NCBI RefSeq assembly: GCF_018866245.1
Contig: NZ_CP076458.1
Coordinates: 2,604,001-2,668,000, forward strand
Direction of reading: 5' to 3'
DNA length: 64,000 bases
From: Novisyntrophococcus fermenticellae
GTDB lineage: Bacteria > Bacillota > Clostridia > Lachnospirales > Lachnospiraceae
Shown here: positions 1 through 6,826 of the stretch, piece by piece
Layout: each line of letters opens with the position of its first letter
Numbering within the stretch: position 1 is the first letter of the stretch
Notes under the pieces: generated by a model
The model's input: the letters and a program-made list of their open reading frames with translations, nothing else
Databases searched by the model: none
Told to the model about the DNA's origin: nothing
Made by a program: the position numbers and the translations under genes

Positions 1-995
1 CCGCTGGGCGGAACCGTCTGATTATAGGCACGGGCAAGTCTTGTAATACTGTCGATGAAAATAACCACGTCTTTCTTATTCTCAACCAGACGTTTTGCGC
101 GTTCAATGGCCATTTCCGAAACTCTCTTATGGTGCTCCGGAAGTTCATCAAAGGTTGAATAAATCACGTCCACATTAGGTCCCTGAATAGCCTCTTTAAT
201 GTCCGTCACTTCTTCCGGACGCTCATCAATCAGGAGAATCATCAGATGCATCTCCGGATTGTTCTTCAGAATGGACTTTGCGGCATCCTTCAGCAAGGTT
301 GTCTTGCCGGCCTTTGGCGGGGAAACAATCATACCTCGTTGTCCCTTTCCAACCGGGCTCACGAGATCTACGATACGCATGGCGGTGCTTCCGCCTTTAC
401 GTTCCAGATAAATTCTGCGATTTGGAAAGATAGGTGTCATATCTTCAAAATTCATCCTCCTGGCGCAGACCGATGGAGGCATATTATTGATTGACTTTAC
501 ATAAAGCAATGCTGAGAATTTCTCTGTGGGGGACTTGATTCTGGTGTTCCCTTTGAGGATATCACCTGTTTTCAAGCGGAACCGTCTGATTTGGGAAGGA
601 GCTACATAGACATCATTTTCACCGGGGAGAAAGTTGTCGGAACGAATGAATCCATAACCATCTGTCATGACCTCAAGAATTCCTTCTACCTCTTCACCAC
701 TGTCCAGCCGGTCAAAATCTTTTCTGGAATGCTCATCACCGTCATTGACTGGTTTCGTATATGTCTGTCCCGAGCTGTTATCACTGCGCCCGCGTACCGG
801 GTCAGGCTCTTTTACAACCGTTTCTTCTTTTCCGGTCCTCTCTTCCTGTTCAGGTATCTCCTCTTTTTCATCTTCTTCCAGCATTCTTTGTATTAATGCA
901 TCTTTTTTTAAAACAGATATCCCTTTTAATCCCCGGGCTTTGGCTAATTCCTTCAGCTTACTGAGGTGTAATGTTTCATATTGCGCTTTTGTCAT
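1..995 (-). CDS. rho: Transcription termination factor Rho (3'-truncated by window edge)
   Basis: Rho is the hexameric RNA helicase/ATPase that terminates transcription. About 331 residues are visible and the C-terminus lies off the left edge. The N-terminus (about 1-40) is a Rho_N/SAP-like helical domain, followed by an acidic low-complexity linker (41-95) typical of clostridial Rho. The RNA-binding cold-shock-like fold carries the RNP1-like motif DGYGFIR near 112-118. Walker A (PPKAGKTTL) is near 226-234 and Walker B (VVIFID, then SITRLARAYN) near 310. The ATG at 993-995 is preceded by a good AAGGAG ribosome-binding site. A dispersed hairpin repeat lies in the upstream gap. Identity is very secure. 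Confidence 0.97.
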   Translation of the reverse strand, partial: MTKAQYETLHLSKLKELAKARGLKGISVLKKDALIQRMLEEDEKEEIPEQEERTGKEETVVKEPDPVRGRSDNSSGQTYTKPVNDGDEHSRKDFDRLDSGEEVEGILEVMTDGYGFIRSDNFLPGENDVYVAPSQIRRFRLKTGDILKGNTRIKSPTEKFSALLYVKSINNMPPSVCARRMNFEDMTPIFPNRRIYLERKGGSTAMRIVDLVSPVGKGQRGMIVSPPKAGKTTLLKDAAKSILKNNPEMHLMILLIDERPEEVTDIKEAIQGPNVDVIYSTFDELPEHHKRVSEMAIERAKRLVENKKDVVIFIDSITRLARAYNQTVPPS

Positions 996-1070
996 AGCAA
1001 ACTCCTTTTATTTAATTGTTCCATTCACAGTTTCCATGTTTTCTATTTTTTTGGGGGGTAATTATAGACT

Positions 1071-1117
1071 GGATACAAAGAGGCTGCCACTGGCAGCCTC
1101 TTGCATACTCTGGCATT
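1071..1117 (+). repeat. Dispersed hairpin repeat, copy A
   Basis: This is one of three related intergenic copies (others at 5231-5280 and 60801-60851, the last inverted). Shared features are an ATACA-like left part, a CTGCC-NNN-GGCAG hairpin, and a TTGCATACTYTG right part. In this copy the stem is extended to GAGGCTGCC/GGCAGCCTC and coincides with the tRNA-cluster terminator. Confidence 0.6.
1078..1102 (-). terminator. Terminator hairpin of the tRNA cluster
   Basis: A 9-bp perfect GC-rich stem (GAGGCTGCC/GGCAGCCTC) with a 3-nt loop, flanked by AA/TT, lies just downstream of tRNA-Leu on the minus strand. The following U-rich stretch is short (TTTG). Confidence 0.7.
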
Positions 1118-1120
1118 AAG

Positions 1121-1201
1121 TGCGGTCAGAGGGACTTGAACCCTCACGTCACGGACACAAGAACCTAAATCTTGCGCGTCTGCCAATTCCGCCATGACCG
1201 C
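1121..1201 (-). tRNA. tRNA-Leu (anticodon TAG)
   Basis: The 81-nt cloverleaf has a 7-bp acceptor stem (GCGGTCA/TGACCGC). The anticodon stem CAAGA/TCTTG encloses loop TTTAGGT, giving anticodon TAG. A short variable arm and a standard T-arm (GGTTCAAGTCC) are present. CCA is not encoded. It is the last gene of a seven-tRNA minus-strand transcript. Confidence 0.96.
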
Positions 1202-1263
1202 TGATAAACAGGAATGTTTTATCTGATATAGTGAAAGCAAGCCTTGTCCAAGACTTGCTTTTA

Positions 1264-1336
1264 TGAAGCATCGGGGATTCGAACCCCGGACAACTTGATT
1301 AAAAGTCAAGTGCTCTACCGACTGAGCTAATGCTCC
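1264..1336 (-). tRNA. tRNA-Lys (anticodon TTT)
   Basis: A 73-nt cloverleaf with acceptor GGAGCAT/ATGCTTC (one G-U pair). Anticodon stem CTTGA/TCAAG has loop CTTTTAA, giving TTT. The T-loop TTCGAAT is standard. Confidence 0.96.
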
Positions 1337-1345
1337 TTATATAAA

Positions 1346-1417
1346 CTGGGCTAGCTGGATTCGAACCAGCGACTGCAGCAGTCAAAGTGCTGTGCCTTAC
1401 CGCTTGGCGATAGCCCA
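1346..1417 (-). tRNA. tRNA-Gln (anticodon TTG)
   Basis: A 72-nt cloverleaf starting with U1-A72, as is usual for tRNA-Gln (TGGGCTA/TAGCCCA). Anticodon stem CAGCA/TGCTG has loop CTTTGAC, giving TTG. Confidence 0.95.
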
Positions 1418-1438
1418 ATGATTCGCCACGAACGGCAG

Positions 1439-1513
1439 GGTGGATAATGGGATTCGAACCCATGGCCTCCAGAGCCACAATCTGGCGCGCTAACCAACTG
1501 CGCTATACCCACC
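1439..1513 (-). tRNA. tRNA-His (anticodon GTG)
   Basis: A 75-nt cloverleaf that includes the G-1:C73 pair diagnostic of tRNA-His. Anticodon stem CCAGA/TCTGG has loop TTGTGGC, giving GTG. Confidence 0.96.
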
Positions 1514-1531
1514 ATAATATTTTAAGCAAGA

Positions 1532-1605
<74 letters not shown>

Positions 1606-1608
1606 GTA

Positions 1609-1679
1609 AGCGGGTGATGGGAATCGAACCCACGTATCCAGCTTGGAAGGCTGGTGTTCTACCATTGAACTACACCCGC
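1609..1679 (-). tRNA. tRNA-Gly (anticodon TCC)
   Basis: A 71-nt cloverleaf with acceptor GCGGGTG/CACCCGC. Anticodon stem CCAGC/GCTGG has loop CTTCCAA, giving TCC. Confidence 0.96.
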
Positions 1680-1688
1680 ATAATACAG

Positions 1689-1763
1689 TCGGGGTGACAG
1701 GATTCGAACCTGCGGCCTCCTGGTCCCAAACCAGGCGCTCTAGCCAAGCTGAGCCACACCCCG
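1689..1763 (-). tRNA. tRNA-Pro (anticodon TGG)
   Basis: A 75-nt cloverleaf with acceptor CGGGGTG/CACCCCG. Anticodon stem CCTGG/CCAGG has loop TTTGGGA, giving TGG. It is the promoter-proximal gene of the cluster. Confidence 0.96.
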
Positions 1764-1821
1764 TGAATATTCACTGTACTTCGTGCCCGTGCGCTGCGCA
1801 CAAGCATTTGACGCAAGTAAT

Positions 1822-1850
1822 AGTATATTACAGCATTTTTAAAATGTCAA
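1822..1850 (-). promoter_or_regulatory. Sigma-A promoter of the tRNA cluster
   Basis: On the minus strand there is a perfect -35 TTGACA (1845-1850), a 17-nt spacer and -10 TATACT (1822-1827). It points at tRNA-Pro, with start of transcription expected near 1815. A near-consensus stable-RNA promoter fits the seven tRNAs downstream. Confidence 0.85.
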
Positions 1851-1900
1851 CACTTTTTTCAAATTCTTTAGACAAGCTATGTAATGCCTTAGCCCTCTTC

Positions 1901-2380
1901 TCAAAGAAAACAAATCTTATAGTGTGCTTCATGATACTGGTCAATTTCCATAACTATATAACTCGGTCTGCGCCCCATCTGTCTGGGGTAGCTTAAAGAA
2001 CCGGGATTCAACAATACCAAATTATCTTTTTCCTCGAGAAACGGTCTGTGTGTATGCCCAAACATGGCAATCTGTATATCGCGGCTTTCCGCCTCATCGC
2101 GAAGCTGCTCCGTTCCTATAGAAACACCATAAGTATTGCCGTGTGTCAATAATACCCTGTAATCATCCAATGAGAATTCCATTTCCCTCTTCAAACTGGT
2201 GCCCCAGTCATTATTCCCTGCAACCATATAGCAGGGACACTCCGAAATCATCTGAACATAATCTGTCTGGCCTTCAATGTCTCCACAGTGAATCAGCGCA
2301 TCCAATGGTTTTACCTTATTCAGAACTTTTACAAGATTTTCTGCCTGTCCATGCGTATCGCTAACAATTAATATCTTCAT
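1901..2380 (-). CDS. YfcE/MJ0936-family metallophosphoesterase
   Basis: A 159-residue single-domain calcineurin-like phosphoesterase. All metal-binding motifs are visible: SDTHG (7-11), CGDIEG, GNNDW, LTHGN and GHTHRP. The size matches the YfcE/YsnB group, which hydrolyse phosphodiesters in vitro and whose cellular substrate is unknown. It lies 33 nt downstream of the RdgB/HAM1 gene, the same pairing seen in Bacillus (ysnA-ysnB), and is last in a four-gene minus-strand operon. The ATG has a GGTGAGG ribosome-binding site. No clear terminator follows; the tRNA promoter starts about 50 nt beyond. Confidence 0.9.
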   Translation of the reverse strand: MKILIVSDTHGQAENLVKVLNKVKPLDALIHCGDIEGQTDYVQMISECPCYMVAGNNDWGTSLKREMEFSLDDYRVLLTHGNTYGVSIGTEQLRDEAESRDIQIAMFGHTHRPFLEEKDNLVLLNPGSLSYPRQMGRRPSYIVMEIDQYHEAHYKICFL

Positions 2381-2413
2381 ACTTTACCTCACCGACGTGC
2401 TTTTCACGTACAT

Positions 2414-3022
2414 TTACATATGCCTCTTCTGTAATTCCTCTTTCATATCTTTTAGTGCATTTCCGCGATGGCTGATGAGATTCTTCTCTTCCGGCATGAG
2501 TTCGGCCGTGCTTTTGCTCATGTCCGGTAAATAAAAAATCGGATCATATCCAAATCCATTTATTCCACGTTCCTCATACCCAATCTTTCCTTCGATTTCT
2601 CCTCTTGTCGTGACAATCTCTCCATCCGGAAGGACTGCGGCAATAACACATACAAACCGGGCGGTACGCTTTTCATCGGGAACCCCCTCGAGACGGTCAA
2701 TCAAATTTTGATTTTTAATCCGGTATGATGTCTCCTCACCCATGTATCTTGCGGAATAAACTCCGGGCTCTTTATTCAGATAGTCAATCTCCAGGCCTGA
2801 ATCATCTGCCAACACAATGGATTCCCCTCTGTCCCCGATAAGAGCCGCCACACCCTTCGCCTTTATGATTGCATTTTCTTCGAAGGTGTTTCCATCCTCC
2901 ACGATATCGGCATGGATTCCCGCCTCCTTCATAGAAAGAACGGGAATTTTAAGTTCCTTCATTATTTCTTTGATTTCTTTTATCTTCCCGTTATTACCGG
3001 TTGCAAATATTATTTTTTTCAC
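2414..3022 (-). CDS. rdgB: RdgB/HAM1-family XTP/dITP pyrophosphatase
   Basis: A 202-residue house-cleaning nucleotide pyrophosphatase that hydrolyses dITP/XTP/ITP to monophosphates, keeping deaminated purines out of DNA and RNA. Motifs in order are ATGNNGKIKEI at the N-terminus (substrate loop), LADDSGLEID (catalytic Asp), the YSARY loop, FGYDPIF and SHRG near the C-terminus. Length is normal. It starts with GTG and overlaps the stop of the upstream methyltransferase by 1 nt (TAGTG), implying translational coupling. Confidence 0.93.
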   Translation of the reverse strand: MKKIIFATGNNGKIKEIKEIMKELKIPVLSMKEAGIHADIVEDGNTFEENAIIKAKGVAALIGDRGESIVLADDSGLEIDYLNKEPGVYSARYMGEETSYRIKNQNLIDRLEGVPDEKRTARFVCVIAAVLPDGEIVTTRGEIEGKIGYEERGINGFGYDPIFYLPDMSKSTAELMPEEKNLISHRGNALKDMKEELQKRHM

Positions 3023-4170
3023 TAATCTGCCTTTCTCGGTGGCTTTGGTCCCAAATATTGATAGAAATAGGTTTTCAGCATTCCGTTGTATATTTTCCTG
3101 TTCTTATCTGCCTTCCGCCCCAGATACTTCTGGGCGTCTTCGTAACTGGTAATCAGATACATGGACCAGGCATCCAAAGCAGCATAGCGTTCTCCCAGTG
3201 CCCGGTAAATCCCCGGCAGATTTGCTTTTTCCTCCAATCGTTCCCCATAAGGAGGATTTGTTATAATGAAGCCATACTTCTTAGGATGAGAAAGACTGCC
3301 AACCGGCCTCTGTTGGAGATGTATCAGTTTTTCAACGCCCGCCATCTTTGCATTTTCCCTGGCTGCCTTAATTGCATCTCCATCGATATCGAACCCCTGA
3401 ATATCCGTCTCCACATCCAGATTCACCCGCTCCCTGGCCTCATCCATTGCATCATACCAACACCTTGTGGGAATCAGGTGCCCCCAGTCTTCCGAAAGGA
3501 AATTCCGGTTCATACCCGGTGCCATATCTGCAGCCATCATGGCCGCCTCAATCGGAAAAGTTCCACTTCCACAGAAGGGATCGACCAGTATTCTATCCCA
3601 TTTCCATGGCGTCAGCATCAAAAGAGCCGCAGCCAGTGTCTCAGTGACAGGAGCCTTGACTGTCATACGGCGATACCCTCTTTTATGAAGAGAAACGCCC
3701 GAAGTATCCAGACCAATGGTCGCAACATCCTTCATAAAAGAAACCCTGATCGGATAATTGTCCCCGTCTTCCGGAAACCACTCCATATGATACACCTTTT
3801 TCAGACGCTCTACGATTGCTTTTTTGATGATGGACTGTATATCGGAAGGACTAAACAGCTTACTTTTTATCGAATTTGCTTTTGCCACCCAGAACTTACC
3901 GTTCTTTGGAATGTAATGTTCCCAGGGAAGGGCCTTCACTGCCTCAAAGAGTTCATCCCATGTTTCTGCTTCTACCTTTCCCACTTGAAGCAGAACACGT
4001 TCTGTGGTACGCAGAAAAACATTGGCATATGCAATCGCTTCCGCATCCCCTGTAAATGTCACTTTCCCGTCCTCTACAGAACTGATCTCATACCCTAAAT
4101 CCTGTATCTCACGCTTCATCACCGCCTCCATCCCAAAGTGGCATGGGGTGATTAATTCATATTTTTCCAT
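3022..4170 (-). CDS. THUMP-domain class I SAM-dependent RNA methyltransferase (RlmL/YpsC-like)
   Basis: 382 residues: an N-terminal ferredoxin-like/THUMP region (about 1-160) followed by a Rossmann methyltransferase of the UPF0020 family. The SAM-binding motif DPFCGSGTF is at 197-205 and the catalytic NPPYGER at 305-311, which marks N2-guanine or N6-adenine methylation. Family members such as RlmL-N and Bacillus YpsC are assigned to 23S rRNA. The ATG immediately follows the stop of the upstream phosphoesterase (TAGATG) and the 3' end overlaps rdgB, so the genes are tightly coupled. The exact target nucleotide is inferred only. Confidence 0.88.
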   Translation of the reverse strand: MEKYELITPCHFGMEAVMKREIQDLGYEISSVEDGKVTFTGDAEAIAYANVFLRTTERVLLQVGKVEAETWDELFEAVKALPWEHYIPKNGKFWVAKANSIKSKLFSPSDIQSIIKKAIVERLKKVYHMEWFPEDGDNYPIRVSFMKDVATIGLDTSGVSLHKRGYRRMTVKAPVTETLAAALLMLTPWKWDRILVDPFCGSGTFPIEAAMMAADMAPGMNRNFLSEDWGHLIPTRCWYDAMDEARERVNLDVETDIQGFDIDGDAIKAARENAKMAGVEKLIHLQQRPVGSLSHPKKYGFIITNPPYGERLEEKANLPGIYRALGERYAALDAWSMYLITSYEDAQKYLGRKADKNRKIYNGMLKTYFYQYLGPKPPRKAD

Positions 4171-4713
4171 CTAAATCTCCAGTTCCTTAATTGTTGTTCC
4201 ATCAAAACCCTTAATTGTAAATACACTCTGATTCAGTATTGCATAGCTGGGGACATTTCCCTCTTTAGGCAGTGATACACTGCCTGGATTCAGATAGACT
4301 TGTCCGTCCTTATTCTCTGCACGCAGTACATGGGTATGCCCATATACGAATATATCTCCTTTCTGGAGCGGCGGCAGATTCCCCTCGTGGTAAATATGCC
4401 CATGACTCAGATAAAAAGTTTTCTTCTCTTCTGTCAGTATTCCATAGTCAGCCATAATTGGGAATTCCAGCACCATCTGATCTACCTCTGCGTCACAGTT
4501 TCCTCTCACTGTAAGAATTCTGTGCTTATATTCGTTCAGCATGGCAATTACCTGCTTCGGAGCATATTCTTTTGGCAAATCGTTGCGGGGCCCATGATAT
4601 AGCAGGTCTCCCAGAAGTACGAGACGGCCGGCTCCTTCCTCTTCAAATGCTTCTAACATCTTTCCACAGTAAAATGCTGAACCATGGATATCAGACGCAA
4701 ACATATATTTCAT
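4171..4713 (-). CDS. YfcE-family metallophosphoesterase, second paralogue
   Basis: A 180-residue calcineurin-like phosphoesterase with ASDIHGS, LLGDLLYHG, RGNCDAE, LSHGH and YGHTHV motifs, closer in length and motifs to E. coli YfcE than the paralogue at 1901-2380. It is the first gene of the operon, with an AGGAGG ribosome-binding site 5 nt from its ATG. Two phosphoesterases of the same family therefore bracket this four-gene operon. Substrate unknown. Confidence 0.9.
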   Translation of the reverse strand: MKYMFASDIHGSAFYCGKMLEAFEEEGAGRLVLLGDLLYHGPRNDLPKEYAPKQVIAMLNEYKHRILTVRGNCDAEVDQMVLEFPIMADYGILTEEKKTFYLSHGHIYHEGNLPPLQKGDIFVYGHTHVLRAENKDGQVYLNPGSVSLPKEGNVPSYAILNQSVFTIKGFDGTTIKELEI

Positions 4714-4815
4714 AAAGCACCTCCTGCTGTTTGTAACAAGCTCAAATAACTATCATAGTTTTTAGTATACAAGAACATCTGAAAATCGACAAGTGCTTTT
4801 TATTTGTGCAAAGAG

Positions 4816-4839
4816 AAGGCTGCCGCATTGCAGCAGCCC
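4816..4839 (-). terminator. Terminator of the rhodanese gene
   Basis: On the minus strand GGCTGC and GCAGCC form a hairpin around a short AT-containing loop, directly downstream of the rhodanese stop. It is followed by a pyrimidine-rich run. Confidence 0.55.
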
Positions 4840-4855
4840 ATCTTAGAAATCAATT

Positions 4856-5158
4856 CTAAATCAAATATTTTCCACGGTATGCACGGATACCTCCTGTTAC
4901 AGATTGTACACGATATCCTTTCCCGGCCAGTTCTCTTCCTTTTGCGAGGCTGGCCGAACCCCGGTCGCAATAGAGAATCAGCATTTTACGACGTGGAAGC
5001 TGCGTGCTGTCATCAAACTCTTCATATGGTATATTGACTGCACCTTCAACATGCGACCGCCGATACTCTTCCTTACTTCGCAGATCTATAATCAAAGCGC
5101 CAGGCTGGTGAACATATTCATCCAGCGCATCCGCAGAAATCATACCCAGAGACTTCAT
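4856..5158 (-). CDS. Single-domain rhodanese-like sulfurtransferase
   Basis: A 100-residue stand-alone rhodanese domain. It shows the IDLRSKEEYRRSHVEGAVNIP signature split over residues 24-44. The active-site loop is CDRGSAS with the persulfide-carrying Cys64. Single-domain rhodaneses move sulfane sulfur between small molecules and proteins; the physiological partner is not indicated here. Transcribed alone, with a terminator at its end and a dispersed hairpin repeat (5231-5280) upstream. It resembles GlpE/PspE in size. Confidence 0.88.
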   Translation of the reverse strand: MKSLGMISADALDEYVHQPGALIIDLRSKEEYRRSHVEGAVNIPYEEFDDSTQLPRRKMLILYCDRGSASLAKGRELAGKGYRVQSVTGGIRAYRGKYLI

Positions 5159-5230
5159 ATTGACCCTTCTTCTTTTTACTATAATATATGGTCAGTTATT
5201 GTCTGCTGTTATTTAATTTTGCAGAAATCT

Positions 5231-5280
5231 GGTATACAGAAAACCTGCCACCGGCAGCTTTCCTTGCATACTTTGGTATG
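5231..5280 (+). repeat. Dispersed hairpin repeat, copy B
   Basis: The most complete copy of the approximately 50-bp element: TATACAGAAAA, a CTGCC-ACC-GGCAG hairpin, then CTTTCCTTGCATACTTTGG. It aligns with copy A (1071-1117) and the inverted copy C (60801-60851). It lies between the rhodanese gene and the terminator of the repeat-protein gene. Confidence 0.65.
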
Positions 5281-5284
5281 AAAA

Positions 5285-5318
5285 ACGGGCCCCCGCTTGC
5301 ATTAAGCAAAGGCCCGCC
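5285..5318 (-). terminator. Strong terminator of the Asn/Ser repeat-protein gene
   Basis: A long GC-rich hairpin: on the minus strand GCGGGCCTTTGCTT pairs imperfectly with AAGCGGGGGCCCGT around AATGC, followed by TTTTTC. It is the classical intrinsic terminator downstream of 5363-5707. Confidence 0.85.
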
Positions 5319-5362
5319 TTTGAATTTCTTACAGTTTACTAAACTTAGTTTCTGAACTGTAA

Positions 5363-5707
5363 TTAATACCTGTTCTCAGAATCAAACGCATTCATGCCAT
5401 AAGAATTTTTAGAAGTTGTGTTTTTCGAAGTCGTATTCTTAGAAGTTGCGTTGTTGGAATTCGAATTTCTGGATGTTGTATTGCTGGAATTCGAATTTCT
5501 GGACGTTGCATTGCTGGAATTCGAATTTTTAGAAGTTGCATTGTTAGAATTCGAATTCTTAGAGGTTGTTTTGGATTTTGTATTCTTGGAAGAATACTTA
5601 TCTCCGCAGTCACTTGCGTTCTTAGAAGAATATGCTCCACTGTAGTCACTGGCGTTACTTGTGTTATTCTGATTGTTGTTATAATCATCGCTATAATTCT
5701 TAGTCAT
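5363..5707 (-). CDS. Asn/Ser/Thr-rich tandem-repeat protein of unknown function
   Basis: A 114-residue low-complexity protein with an excellent ribosome-binding site (AAGGAGG). The N-terminal third is rich in Asn, Tyr, Asp and Ser (YSDDYNNNQNN). The middle is a 10-residue repeat of the type ATSKNSNSNN, matching a 30-nt DNA repeat containing GAATTCGAATT. The tail is SYGMNAFDSENRY. One cysteine; no signal peptide or membrane segment. The composition recalls spore-coat-like or aggregation-prone proteins, but no family is recognised. Its own strong terminator and ribosome-binding site argue that it is expressed. Confidence 0.75.
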   Translation of the reverse strand: MTKNYSDDYNNNQNNTSNASDYSGAYSSKNASDCGDKYSSKNTKSKTTSKNSNSNNATSKNSNSSNATSRNSNSSNTTSRNSNSNNATSKNTTSKNTTSKNSYGMNAFDSENRY

Positions 5708-5908
5708 GTTTTGGTTCCTCCTTTTTAATGATTACGCTCTTAGTATGCTATAATTAATTCAAAATAATTCATGCAAATATTGTTATATGCGGAACTGTAA
5801 AATATTTTTTTACTGGACTGGTTGTTTTTTTACAGACTGGCTATTTTAATAAAGCCAATTATCGTTTACACTTATTGAAAACAGCTACATTAAAGGAGTT
5901 TTTCAATT

Positions 5909-6433
5909 ATGAAGTCAAATTTTAAGAAATTGGTTTTTGCAGCGCTTTTTGCAGCACTTTCCTGTGTAGCCACCATGTCCATCCGTATACCAACACCCGG
6001 CACCGGAGGATATATCCATCCGGGAGATGCAATCGTAATTCTTTCAGGGGTTCTCCTTGGCCCGATTTACGGAGGTTTAGCAGGCGGCATTGGATCCGCG
6101 ATGGCAGATCTTATCGGGGGATATTTTATCTATGTTCCTGTCACTTTTATGATAAAGGGAATTATTGCCCTGCTCTGCGGATTTACATATCAGTGGATTG
6201 CAAAATCTTCAAAGTCCCGCTATGCTGCAGTTGCAATAGGCGGCGTTATCGATATGGTTTTTGTAACAGGTGGGTATTATCTATGTGAAATATGGCTCTA
6301 CGGAGCTTCCGGTGCACTGGCCAGCGTTCCCGCAAACCTGATTCAGGGTATCTCCGGTCTGGTCATTGCCCTTATATTGTACCCAATTTTGATTTCAATA
6401 CCAGATTTGAATCGCTTATCCCTTCGGAAATAG
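5909..6433 (+). CDS. ECF transporter substrate-binding (S) component
   Basis: A 174-residue integral membrane protein with about five to six helices and the N-terminal KLVFAALFAAL start typical of S components of energy-coupling-factor vitamin transporters (ECF-ribofla_trS/DUF1393-like). The substrate cannot be read from the sequence. S components share EcfA/A'/T units encoded elsewhere, which fits the isolated gene here. Start chosen by AAAGGAG, 9 nt upstream of ATG. I see no recognisable riboswitch in the 200-nt leader. The prophage attachment site lies 137 nt after the stop codon. Confidence 0.85.
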   Translation: MKSNFKKLVFAALFAALSCVATMSIRIPTPGTGGYIHPGDAIVILSGVLLGPIYGGLAGGIGSAMADLIGGYFIYVPVTFMIKGIIALLCGFTYQWIAKSSKSRYAAVAIGGVIDMVFVTGGYYLCEIWLYGASGALASVPANLIQGISGLVIALILYPILISIPDLNRLSLRK

Positions 6434-6488
6434 TACATTTGGCGAAAATTCATATAAAAATTTATAGAATATTCACAAAATTTAATTG

Positions 6489-6517
6489 TTGCAATTTTCC
6501 AGAATATGTATTATAAT
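6489..6517 (+). promoter_or_regulatory. Promoter reading into the attachment-site terminator
   Basis: TTGCAA (6489-6494), 17-nt spacer, then TATAAT (6512-6517) in the gap after the ECF gene. The only thing downstream before the terminator hairpin (6601-6634) is about 80 nt of AT-rich sequence without an ORF. A short RNA of about 110 nt is therefore possible. Confidence 0.5.
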
Positions 6518-6569
6518 TATCCATGTAAAAAGAATTTACCCTTCAAAAAATTTTTTTTACAATTAATAA

Positions 6570-6635
6570 CCCCTTATTAATTATTTATACTCCCCTCGAA
6601 AGACCCGGTAGCTCCCCTACCGGGCCTTTCTCTTG
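6570..6635 (+). other. attL: left 66-bp prophage core repeat
   Basis: Direct repeat of 43869-43934, with 65 of 66 positions identical (A at 6603 versus G at 43902). It marks the left prophage end. The right half contains the hairpin that terminates host transcription. A perfect stem requires G at the variable position, so the A version here may be phage-derived. Confidence 0.9.
6601..6634 (+). terminator. Intrinsic terminator inside attL
   Basis: The CCCGGTAG/CTACCGGG stem with a short C-rich loop is followed by CCTTTCTCTT. It would end ECF-gene transcription or the short RNA from the promoter at 6489. A copy is present in attR. Confidence 0.8.
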
Positions 6636-6693
6636 CCTAAATCAAGGCTTCGCGGAAGTTTTCAGAAACTTTAATTAAGTAAAGTGAAATTGA

Positions 6694-6717
6694 ATTTGTT
6701 ACTAACGTGTTACTAAC
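6694..6717 (+). other. Left integrase arm-site candidate (paired TTACTAAC)
   Basis: A 24-bp sequence identical to 43716-43739 and in the same orientation, located 58 bp inside attL. It contains two TTACTAAC octamers 11 bp apart (one helical turn). The arrangement is what is expected for arm-type sites bound by the N-terminal domain of tyrosine integrases. Confidence 0.65.
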
Positions 6718-6826
6718 GATACATATTTATTATTTTCTTTTAGTCTCTAAATGTCCCGGATTGTTATAGACTATGTTTGCAGATATACTTCTTCCCAATT
6801 GCAATTATATAAGGAGGATTTAGAGA

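Noticed and set aside
1043..1309. Minus-strand reading frame across the tRNA-Leu and tRNA-Lys genes
   Set aside because: Spurious translation of tRNA genes.
3001..4098. Plus-strand reading frame of 365 codons
   Set aside because: Antisense of the methyltransferase gene; the minus-strand product has clear motifs.
5708..5908. Riboswitch upstream of the ECF S-component gene
   Set aside because: Looked for TPP, cobalamin, FMN, preQ1 and folate features; only a weak GGCT/AGCC hairpin is present, nothing matching a known class.
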